This document shows positions 55,216-62,618 of a stretch of DNA of 64,000 bases, in pieces. The first letter of the stretch is position 1. Each line of letters begins with the position of its first letter. The translations under genes were made by a program, and so were the position numbers. Below the pieces are notes generated by a model, which saw only the letters and a list, made by a program, of their open reading frames with translations, was not told the origin of the DNA and ran no database searches. Source of the DNA: Rubrivivax sp. (lineage in GTDB: Bacteria; Pseudomonadota; Gammaproteobacteria; Burkholderiales; Burkholderiaceae); the NCBI GenBank assembly GCA_016790225.1, contig JAEUOZ010000039.1, forward strand, positions 1 to 64,000. The letters are read 5' to 3'.

Positions 55216-57665
55216 GCACCGCGCCGCAGAATCCCTACCCCGGCCTGCGCCCCTTCCATGCCGGTGAGGTGCTGTACTTCTTCGGGCGCGAGGCGCAGGT
55301 CGATCAGATGGTCGATCGGCTGGCGGCGACACGTTTCCTCGCCGTGGTCGGCGGCTCGGGATCGGGCAAGTCGTCCCTGGTCAACTGCGGGCTGATCCCC
55401 GCACTGCACCGGGGCCTGCTGGCGGCCGCCGGCACAGGCTGGCGCATCGCGCACCTGCGGCCTGGGCAGCAGCCGCTGCGCGCGCTGGCGCAGGCCCTGG
55501 CGCGGCCGGGCGCCGTGCCGCCGGCCAGCGCCGCGCGCCTGGGCGACGATCCGGTGGACATGCTGCTGGCCACGCTGCGCCTGAGCCGGCTGGGCCTGGT
55601 ACAGGCCTGGCGCGAGGCCCACCTGCCGCCCGGCCAGAACAACCTGCTGGTGGTGGTGGATCAGTTCGAAGAGCTGTTCCGCTTTCGCCAGGCGCATGGC
55701 CTGGCCAGCACGCCGCAGGCCGAGGCCGCCGCGCGGCAGGAGGCCTCCAGCTTCGTGACCCTGCTGCTGGAGGCGGCGGCCGCGGCCGGTGTGCCGCTGT
55801 ACGTGGTGCTCACGATGCGCTCGGACTACCTGGGCGACTGCGCGCCGCTGGTGGGCCTGCCTGAGGCCATCAACCGCGGCCAGTACCTGGTGCCGCGCAT
55901 GACCCGCGAAGAGCGGCGTTCGGCGATCACCGGGCCGGCCGTTGTCGAGGGCGTGGCGGTCGATCCGGTGCTCGCCACGCAGCTGGTCAACGATGTGGGC
56001 GACAACCCCGACCAGCTGTCCATCCTGCAGCACGCCTTGCAGCAGACCTGGGCCTGCTGGCAGCGCCAGGGCGGGCAGGGTCCGCTGCGGCCCGTGCACT
56101 ACGACGAAGCGGGGGGCATGGAGCATGCGCTGGAGCGCCATGCCGACGATGCCTTCATGGAACTGGCCGAAGGCCCGCCGCAGGCCTTGTGCGAACGGAT
56201 CTTCCGCGCACTCACCGATGCCGGTACCGACGCACGGGGCGTGCGCCGGCCCACGCGGCTGGACGTGCTGGCGGCCGTCACCGGGGCCTCGACGGCCGAG
56301 CTGGAGGCCGTGATGCAGCCCTTCCGCGCTGCCTCCCGCGCCTTCCTGATGCCGCCGCAGGGCGAGCCGCTGCGGCCGGATGACGTCATCGACATCTCGC
56401 ACGAGAGCCTGATGCGTGTCTGGAGCCGCCTGAAGCGCTGGGTGCAGGACGAAGCGCAGTCGGCGCAGACCTTCCGCCGCCTGGCCGAGAGCGCGCAGCT
56501 TCACGCCGATCATCAGCTGAACCTGGCCCAGCCCCCGGAGCTGCAGATGCTGGTGGCCTGGCGCGAGCGCCAGCGCCCGACGGCCGCCTGGGCCGGGCGC
56601 TACCGCGAGGGCTTCGAGGCTGCGATGGCCTACCTGGCCGACAGCGAGGCCGACCATGCCGCTTCGCAGGCCGCCGCATCGGCCAGGCTGGCCCGCGAGC
56701 AGCAGGCACAGACAGCCGAACAGGTGCGGCTGGCCCGGCTGGCCACGCGGCGTCGCTGGTTGTTCGTGCTGCTGGGCACGGTGATCGTCGCGGCGGCCGC
56801 GCTGATCGGCCTGATCGTCCTCGCGCGGCAGGAGCAGGCCGCGGCGACCAAGGCCCTGGCCGAGGTGGCCGTGGCAAAGGCCGGACTGGCCGATGCGCAG
56901 GCCGCCGCGGAGCGCGAGCGCCTGACGGCCGACCGCAACGCCCAGACGCTGGACAGCCTTCGACAATCCGGCAGCGATGCAGACCGCAAGCGCATCGATG
57001 CGGCGCTGGCCGCCCGGCCGCCGCTGGTCTACCTGCAGTACGCCGATCCCGCGCAGTCGGCGCTGGCGGAGCGGCTGCGCGTGCAGCTCAACGGCTCGGG
57101 CTATCAGGCGCCGGGCATCGAGCGCGTGGGCACGGTGCCCGGCCGCAACGAGCTGCGCTTCACGCGCGCCGAAGACCGTGCGCGCGCCGAGACGCTGGCC
57201 GCTGAACTCAAGCGCTGGGGCTACGGCAGCTTCGTGCTGCAGGCGCTTGCGCCGCGCGCGACGACGGCGAGCACCGGGCAGTTCGAACTCTGGCTGGCTC
57301 GCCCGGCCGGAGGCGAGATCACCCGGCTTGTGGCACAGCTGAATTCGCCCGAGCGCAGCGAAAGGCTGGCGGCGGGCCAGGCGCTGGTGCGCTATCGCGC
57401 CTCGCCCGAGGCGATCGAGGCCTGCCTGGATCAGCTGACGCCGCAGAACATCGGCGCGCTCAGCGACACCGGGCGCCTGAACATCCTCTTTGCCCTGGCC
57501 CGCAGCGATCCCACCGCCTGGACCCCGGAACTGGCCCGGCGCGGGCGCGCCGCACTGCGCCTGATCGATGAACGCGCTGCCCGTGGCGAAGCCGCCGTCG
57601 GCCAGCAGACCCGCACCGAGATGCAGTCGCTGGAAAAACTGCTGCAGGGCCTGGCCCCGCCCTGA
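55212..57665 (+). CDS. Membrane-spanning nSTAND1-type NTPase
   Basis: The 817-residue product begins NPYPGLRPFHAGEVLYFFGR, the typical start of nSTAND1 NTPases. Walker A is GGSGSGKSS (47-55), Walker B LLVVVDQFEELF (145-156), and a sensor-like TMRSDYLGD is near 201. The winged-helix mark SHESLMRVWSRLKRW is at 396-410. A single membrane helix follows (about 516-538) with basic residues before it, so the NTPase should be cytoplasmic and the rest outside. After a coiled coil (540-600), residues 605-677 resemble a SPOR-like domain and 700-817 helical repeats. WD40 or TPR sensors are absent. The GTG start (GTGA overlap, GGGAGA before it) couples it to the TIR gene. Confidence 0.82.
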   Translation: MSTAPQNPYPGLRPFHAGEVLYFFGREAQVDQMVDRLAATRFLAVVGGSGSGKSSLVNCGLIPALHRGLLAAAGTGWRIAHLRPGQQPLRALAQALARPGAVPPASAARLGDDPVDMLLATLRLSRLGLVQAWREAHLPPGQNNLLVVVDQFEELFRFRQAHGLASTPQAEAAARQEASSFVTLLLEAAAAAGVPLYVVLTMRSDYLGDCAPLVGLPEAINRGQYLVPRMTREERRSAITGPAVVEGVAVDPVLATQLVNDVGDNPDQLSILQHALQQTWACWQRQGGQGPLRPVHYDEAGGMEHALERHADDAFMELAEGPPQALCERIFRALTDAGTDARGVRRPTRLDVLAAVTGASTAELEAVMQPFRAASRAFLMPPQGEPLRPDDVIDISHESLMRVWSRLKRWVQDEAQSAQTFRRLAESAQLHADHQLNLAQPPELQMLVAWRERQRPTAAWAGRYREGFEAAMAYLADSEADHAASQAAASARLAREQQAQTAEQVRLARLATRRRWLFVLLGTVIVAAAALIGLIVLARQEQAAATKALAEVAVAKAGLADAQAAAERERLTADRNAQTLDSLRQSGSDADRKRIDAALAARPPLVYLQYADPAQSALAERLRVQLNGSGYQAPGIERVGTVPGRNELRFTRAEDRARAETLAAELKRWGYGSFVLQALAPRATTASTGQFELWLARPAGGEITRLVAQLNSPERSERLAAGQALVRYRASPEAIEACLDQLTPQNIGALSDTGRLNILFALARSDPTAWTPELARRGRAALRLIDERAARGEAAVGQQTRTEMQSLEKLLQGLAPP

Positions 57666-57704
57666 AGCGCAGACGCCAGCGCCCCGATCGCGGGCTGGTT
57701 GGCG

Positions 57705-58385
57705 TCAGGCATCGCCGCGCGCGGCGCGGCTGAAGGCCGTGGCCATGGCCTGGATGTCGGTGGGCGACAGCACCTGGGCGCGCCGCGTGGCGGATTCCAG
57801 GCAACGCTCACGCAGCACCGCGGGCCGGATGCTGCCCAGGCCGCGATGGGCTTGAACACGCGGTGGCGCTTCAGGGCAGGACTGCCGCAGGGCGGCGAGC
57901 AGCGCATCGCGTTCGAGCGGGTGATCGGCGTGCTGGATGACACCGTCCGCGCCGATGATCTCGAACATCGGTGCGCGCACCAGCCACAGCCGGCCGGCCG
58001 CCACCCAGGGCGCCTGCCAGCGCAGGAAGTACATCGCCAGCAGCGCGCCGATATGGATGCCGTCGGCATCCGGATCCAGCAGGAGCAGCACGCGCCCGTA
58101 GCGCAAGCGCTCCAGTTCAGCCGCGGCCTGCGTGGCGCTGGCCTGCGCCAGACCCAGCGCCTGCGCCAGCAACTGATAGGCCGCATGCTCGTCCACGCGC
58201 AGCGCGCCGGCATGCCAGGCATTCAGCGGCTTGCCCTGGAAGGCCAGCACCGCCTGGCGCCGCTCCTGCCGCACGGCGCAGACCGAAGCCAGCGCGGAAT
58301 CGCCTTCCACCAGAAAGAGTTCGCTGTCGGCGCCATGTTCCTGGCTGTCGGCCAGCCTGGCGCGGTGCGGGCCGAAGCGGGTCAT
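57705..58385 (-). CDS. Stand-alone Toprim protein related to GyrB/ParE C-terminal half
   Basis: The 226-residue product matches only the Toprim half of type IIA topoisomerase B subunits. LADSQEHGADSELFLVEGDS carries the catalytic glutamate, and LLLLDPDADGIHIGALLAMY carries the metal-binding D-x-D-x-D. The HRGLGSIRPAVLRERCLE segment equals the conserved YKGLGEM region after Toprim. The GHKL ATPase and transducer domains (about 400 residues) are missing, and the 19-base gap to the next gene excludes a longer frame. All key residues remain, so it is probably a real small protein and not debris. It is convergent with the nSTAND1 gene 39 bases away. Confidence 0.8.
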   Translation of the reverse strand: MTRFGPHRARLADSQEHGADSELFLVEGDSALASVCAVRQERRQAVLAFQGKPLNAWHAGALRVDEHAAYQLLAQALGLAQASATQAAAELERLRYGRVLLLLDPDADGIHIGALLAMYFLRWQAPWVAAGRLWLVRAPMFEIIGADGVIQHADHPLERDALLAALRQSCPEAPPRVQAHRGLGSIRPAVLRERCLESATRRAQVLSPTDIQAMATAFSRAARGDA

Positions 58386-58404
58386 GGCGGAGGGCCGCGT
58401 GGGT

Positions 58405-58797
58405 TCAGCCGGTGGGCAGATCTTCGTCATCCACATAGTGGCCCTGATCGTCGGCCACGCGGCTGCCGACGATCAGGTAGCTGCAGGGCTGGTCCGAGCG
58501 GTTGGACACCGTGTGGCCATTGGGCACACCAGCCGGCCAGCAGGCGCTGTCGCCCGGCAGCAGCCGGTGGCGCCCATCGTCCTCGGTCACGGTCACTTCC
58601 CCGGACAGCACGAACAGAAACTCGTCCACGTTCTCGTGCCAATGGCGCACGGAGCTCTTGGCGCCCGGCAACAGCGTCTGCACGGCCGCGCCGAACTGCG
58701 TGATGCCACCCGCGTCGCCGCAGCGCTGCGTCAGCACAGTGCCCCAACCGGGGCTGGTTCTTTCGACGACGGGAACTTGCGCACGGCGCACGATCAT
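58405..58797 (-). CDS. Cupin domain protein
   Basis: The 130-residue product is a single cupin barrel. The first motif is RHWHENVDEFLFVLSGEVTV with two His and one Glu as metal ligands. The second is GDSACWPAGVPNGHTVSNRS. Small cupins bind a metal and act as sugar- or acid-modifying enzymes or as sensors; none can be named here. It is 19 bases upstream of the Toprim gene on the same strand and may be co-transcribed with it. Confidence 0.88.
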   Translation of the reverse strand: MIVRRAQVPVVERTSPGWGTVLTQRCGDAGGITQFGAAVQTLLPGAKSSVRHWHENVDEFLFVLSGEVTVTEDDGRHRLLPGDSACWPAGVPNGHTVSNRSDQPCSYLIVGSRVADDQGHYVDDEDLPTG

Positions 58798-58866
58798 GGG
58801 GACGGTTCCTTCACACAGCGCTTGTCATCGCAGGTATGGGGTCAGGTCTCAACCCCTGCCCGGCCT

Positions 58867-60870
58867 TCAGGCGGCCAGGTGGCGGGCCAGGAATCGCTCC
58901 ACGCGCTGCCAGAAGTCGATCAGGTTCTCGGGCCTGCGCCAGCCGTGGCCCTCGTTCTTGTACAGCACCCACTCCAGGTTCTGGTGGTGCGGGCGCAGCG
59001 ACTTGAGCAGCGCCTCGGCGTGGTCCAGCGGAACGCGTGCGTCCCAGGCGCCATGCGCCAGCAGCAAGGGGTTGCGGATGCGGTCGGCCAGGCGCAGCGG
59101 TGAGTGCGCGCGCAGCATCTCGGCGTCGGCCTTGGGGTCGCCCATCAGGCGCGGCAGGCCCAGGGTCTTGGTCTCGCGGGTCAGATCGCTCCAGCGCAGC
59201 GAGTACATCAGCTCCAGATCGCTCACCGCGACCCAAGCCACCCCTGCGCGAAAGAGATCCGGCTCGCTGGCCAGGCCCATCAGGCTCGCGTAGCCGCCGT
59301 AGCTGGCGCCGAGGATGCCGATGCGCCGGGGATCGGCCACCTTCTGCGCGATGGCCCAGCGGGCGGCATCGGCCAGATCGGTCTGCATGGCCTGGCCCCA
59401 CTGCTTCCAGCCGGCGCGAAAGTGGTCATGGCCATAGCCCAGCGAGCCGCGGAACTCCGGCTGCAGCACGGCGTAGCCGCGGCTGGCCAGAAACTGCACC
59501 TCGTCCTGCCACTGCCAGGCGGCGCCGCGCGCCCAGGGCCCGCCATGCACCCACACCACCATCGGCAGGTTCTGCTTCGCTGCGCCGGCGGGCAGCGTCA
59601 GCCACACGGGCAGGCTGCGGCCATCGCGCGCCGGGATCCAGTGCAGCTCCAGGGTCCCCATGCGCCGCGCCTCGATGCGCGGGCGGCTTTCGCCCAGCCG
59701 CACGAAGCGCTGGCTCTCCGTGTTGAAGGCCAGGGCGCGCAGCGGCTGCTGATCGGAGAAGTTCTGCACCAGCACCCAGGGTGAGGCGCCGTGCTGCGCA
59801 AGGCTCAGGCGGTTCACGGCACCGGGCAGGGCCTTGTCGACGCGTTCCTGCAGCGCCTGCAGCTTGGGATCGAGCCACTGCGTGACCTCGGCATCGATGG
59901 TGTAGCGCAGGCCCACCAGCTGCCCTTCGCGCAGCAACAGCCGGGGGTGGACATCGAACTTCGGATGCCAGGCGAGTGGCTTGTCCGGCAGACGGCCGGT
60001 GGCGGGATCCACCTTGAAGAGCGCCTCGCGCCCTTGATGAGACGCGGTGACGTAGAGCTGGCCGGTGTTGTCCACCCAGAGCGGCCACCAGCCCTGGTCA
60101 TCGTTGAGCCGGCTGCGCTGCAGGGTCTTCCAGCTGCCCTCGGGCTCACGCCAGAACAGCTCGCGCTGCTCGCCTTCGCGCACCACGGCCGCGCGCAGTT
60201 CGCCCTGCGCGTCGAAGGCCCAGGCTTCGCTGTTCTGCGGCACGTCCACGGCGCGGTTCAGACGGTGGCGCACGTCGAGCCAGCGCAGGTCGTAGTGGCC
60301 GACGCGCTCGCTGCTGACTTCGTCGGGCTTGATCACCAGGACCGAGCGGCCTTCGGGCCAGGCGGGCAGATCCATCAGCTGGTAGCGCCAGTGCAGGAGC
60401 TTTCTCTCGACGCCGTCTTGAGGCTGCCATCCGGTGTCCACCAGCTGGCGCAGCGCCCGACCCTGCACATCCACCGCATAGAGGCCGGGGCCGTAGTCGA
60501 CGCGCCAATAGTCGACCAGTTCCAGCTCGGTGTCGAAGACCAGGTCCTCGTCATTGACCCAGGCAAAACGATCGATGTCGCTCTGGCTGATTGCCGCGAT
60601 GGCCTGCGACTTCATCGTCGTCAGGTCCACCACCGCCAGCCGCGCGCGGCCATCCTCCTGCGCGCTGATGGTCATGGCCACCTTGGTGCCGTCCGGCGAC
60701 AGCTTTGCGCCGCGCATCAGCGCGCGCTGGAAGAAGTGCTCCAGCGGCACCGGGCCGGCGGTGGCCGTGGCTGGGGCGGGTGCCGGGGTCTGCCCCCAGG
60801 CGCTGCCTGCCAGTGCGCTGAGGCTGACACCGGCGCATGCGCTGCCCAGTGCCCGACGTCGGGTCCACAC
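58867..60870 (-). CDS. S9 family serine peptidase, exported
   Basis: The 667-residue product begins with GTG and a twin-arginine-like signal (TRRRALGSACAGVSLSALAG), so export through Tat is possible. A beta-propeller-like region (about 60-390) precedes the alpha/beta-hydrolase domain. The catalytic Ser is in LGASYGGYASLMG, the Asp in HGAWDARVPLDHAEAL and the His in NEGHGWRRPENL. This is the acylaminoacyl/dipeptidyl peptidase group of prolyl oligopeptidases. AGGGAG stands eight bases before the chosen GTG. It follows the halogenase gene after 62 bases, in the same direction as the TonB receptor. Confidence 0.9.
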   Translation of the reverse strand: MWTRRRALGSACAGVSLSALAGSAWGQTPAPAPATATAGPVPLEHFFQRALMRGAKLSPDGTKVAMTISAQEDGRARLAVVDLTTMKSQAIAAISQSDIDRFAWVNDEDLVFDTELELVDYWRVDYGPGLYAVDVQGRALRQLVDTGWQPQDGVERKLLHWRYQLMDLPAWPEGRSVLVIKPDEVSSERVGHYDLRWLDVRHRLNRAVDVPQNSEAWAFDAQGELRAAVVREGEQRELFWREPEGSWKTLQRSRLNDDQGWWPLWVDNTGQLYVTASHQGREALFKVDPATGRLPDKPLAWHPKFDVHPRLLLREGQLVGLRYTIDAEVTQWLDPKLQALQERVDKALPGAVNRLSLAQHGASPWVLVQNFSDQQPLRALAFNTESQRFVRLGESRPRIEARRMGTLELHWIPARDGRSLPVWLTLPAGAAKQNLPMVVWVHGGPWARGAAWQWQDEVQFLASRGYAVLQPEFRGSLGYGHDHFRAGWKQWGQAMQTDLADAARWAIAQKVADPRRIGILGASYGGYASLMGLASEPDLFRAGVAWVAVSDLELMYSLRWSDLTRETKTLGLPRLMGDPKADAEMLRAHSPLRLADRIRNPLLLAHGAWDARVPLDHAEALLKSLRPHHQNLEWVLYKNEGHGWRRPENLIDFWQRVERFLARHLAA

Positions 60871-60932
60871 GATCACATCTCCCTGGATTCGAGTGTCGGG
60901 GCGGGCACCGAACGGCGCAGGCCCCGCAAAGG

Positions 60933-62477
60933 CTAATGTTTCATCGAAGCCGCTGTCCGGGGCGGCATGGCCTTGCAGTGCTGGTCGATGAAGGCGGCGT
61001 GATCGGGCATCACCGCGGCGCAGCGCTGCATCAGTTCGTGCACGCCCTTCAGGTAGGCCATCACCTCGGGTTCCGGCAGGCTGTCCACCAGCGGGTGGTA
61101 GCCCTGTGGCACGAGGTTCTGGCCGAGCATCACCTGCAGCCAGGCGACTTCGGCGAAGAGCTCGTTGTTCTCCCGGATGATGCGGCCGTGCGTGCTGAAC
61201 AGGCGCAGCTTGGCCTTCAGCGATTCGGGCACGTCCATCTCGCGGCAGGCCACCCAGAACGGCGAATCGTCCCGTTGGTTCAGGTGGTAGTGCAGGATGA
61301 TGAAGTCCCGGATGCGCTCGAACTCGAAGCGGAAGAGGCGGTTGTATTCGTCGATGTCGGTCTGCTCGAAGCCGGCAGTCGGGAAAAAGTCGATCAGCCG
61401 CGCGATCGAGGTCTGGATCAGGTGGATGCTGGTCGATTCCAGGGGTTCGAGAAAGCCGCTGGCCAGGCCGATGGCCACGACGTTGCGGTTCCAGCCCTGC
61501 TTGCGCATGCCGGTGACGAAGCGCAGCGTGCGGGGTTCGGCCAGCTGCTCGCCATCCAGATTGCCCAGCAGCACGGCGGTGGCTTCGTCCTCGCTGATGT
61601 GGCGGCTGCTGAAGACATGGCCGTTGCCGGTGCGGTGCTGCAGGGGAATGCGCCATTGCCAGCCGGCGCGGTGCGCCGTGCTGCGCGTGTAGGGCGTGAA
61701 GGGCGAGGCTGATGCGCAGGGCACGGCGATCGCGCGATCGCAGGGCAGCCAGTGTGTCCAGTCCTCGTAGCCGGTCTTCAGCGTCTGCTCGATCAGCAGG
61801 CCGCGAAAGCCCGAGCAATCGATGAACAGCTCGCCCTCCACACGCTGGCCGCTTTCCAGCACGACGGCCGCCACGTGCCCGTTGCCGGGGTTCATCGCCA
61901 CCTCGCGGATCTTGCCCTCGATGCGCGTGACGCCGCGCCCTTCGGCATGGCCGCGCAGGTAGCGCGCATACAGCCCGGCGTCGAAGTGGAAGGCGTAGGT
62001 GATGTCGTTCAAGGGCGAGTTCTGCACATCGGCCGGCGGCCGCATGAAGCGGTTCTGGTAGGCCGCCGCGCGCGTGATCGCAAACTCGCCCAGATCAGGT
62101 ATCTGGCCGGTGCGGTGCATCTTCAGCCAGTACTGGTGGAAGGGCACGGCCCACAGGTCCTGGCCGAAGCGACCGAAGGCGTGCATGTAGCGGCTGCCCT
62201 GGCGCCCCCAGTTGACGAACTCGATGCCCAGCTTGAAGCTGCCCTGTGTCTCGCGCATGAATTCATCTTCGTCGAGCTCCAGCACGCGGTTGAAGAGCTG
62301 GATCATCGGGATCGTGGCTTCGCCGACGCCGACGGTGCCGATCTCCTCGCTCTCGACCAGCGTGATGGCCACGCGGCCGCGCAGCACCTTGGACAAGGCG
62401 GCGGCGGCCATCCAGCCGGCTGTGCCGCCGCCGGCGATGACGACACGCTGGATCGGGGTTTGGGCAGGTGAATTCAT
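60933..62477 (-). CDS. Flavin-dependent tryptophan halogenase family protein
   Basis: The 514-residue product has the FAD-binding GGGTAGWMAAAALSKVLRG near the N-terminus, VGVGEATIP near 60, and the halogenase signature W-x-W-x-I-P in GWQWRIPLQ. GLASGFLEPLESTSIHLIQT is also typical of the family. Such enzymes add chlorine or bromine to tryptophan or other indoles with reduced FAD supplied by a reductase. No reductase gene is nearby. The ATG at 62477 fits the family start. The TonB receptor gene lies directly upstream, a pairing known from xanthomonads and Caulobacter relatives. The real substrate is unknown. Confidence 0.92.
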   Translation of the reverse strand: MNSPAQTPIQRVVIAGGGTAGWMAAAALSKVLRGRVAITLVESEEIGTVGVGEATIPMIQLFNRVLELDEDEFMRETQGSFKLGIEFVNWGRQGSRYMHAFGRFGQDLWAVPFHQYWLKMHRTGQIPDLGEFAITRAAAYQNRFMRPPADVQNSPLNDITYAFHFDAGLYARYLRGHAEGRGVTRIEGKIREVAMNPGNGHVAAVVLESGQRVEGELFIDCSGFRGLLIEQTLKTGYEDWTHWLPCDRAIAVPCASASPFTPYTRSTAHRAGWQWRIPLQHRTGNGHVFSSRHISEDEATAVLLGNLDGEQLAEPRTLRFVTGMRKQGWNRNVVAIGLASGFLEPLESTSIHLIQTSIARLIDFFPTAGFEQTDIDEYNRLFRFEFERIRDFIILHYHLNQRDDSPFWVACREMDVPESLKAKLRLFSTHGRIIRENNELFAEVAWLQVMLGQNLVPQGYHPLVDSLPEPEVMAYLKGVHELMQRCAAVMPDHAAFIDQHCKAMPPRTAASMKH

Positions 62478-62541
62478 GGGCTGAAGCTTAGGGCAGCGTG
62501 CGCAGCCCGTGCCGCGCACGGGGTCTCATCCAGAAGGACAG

Positions 62542-62570
62542 AACCCCGGGGCCTTGCGGTCGCCGGGGTT
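62542..62570 (-). terminator. Hairpin after the TonB receptor gene
   Basis: AACCCCGG and CCGGGGTT form a perfect eight-pair stem with a 13-base loop, 49 bases after the receptor stop codon and 65 before the halogenase start. It may end or attenuate the receptor transcript so that the halogenase and peptidase are made in lower amounts. Confidence 0.45.
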
Positions 62571-62618
62571 CCTGCAGATCGGCCGGGCGCACAGCGGCGC
62601 CCGGCGCGGGCCGTTCGA

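Noticed and set aside
53734..57665. TIR/nSTAND1 pair as part of a recently acquired mobile island
   Set aside because: No integrase, transposase, tRNA or direct repeat borders it, and base composition looks like that of the surrounding genes.
57705..58385. Truncated gyrB/parE pseudogene
   Set aside because: Catalytic residues and the post-Toprim region are all intact, and the frame is clean with its own start, so decay is not supported.
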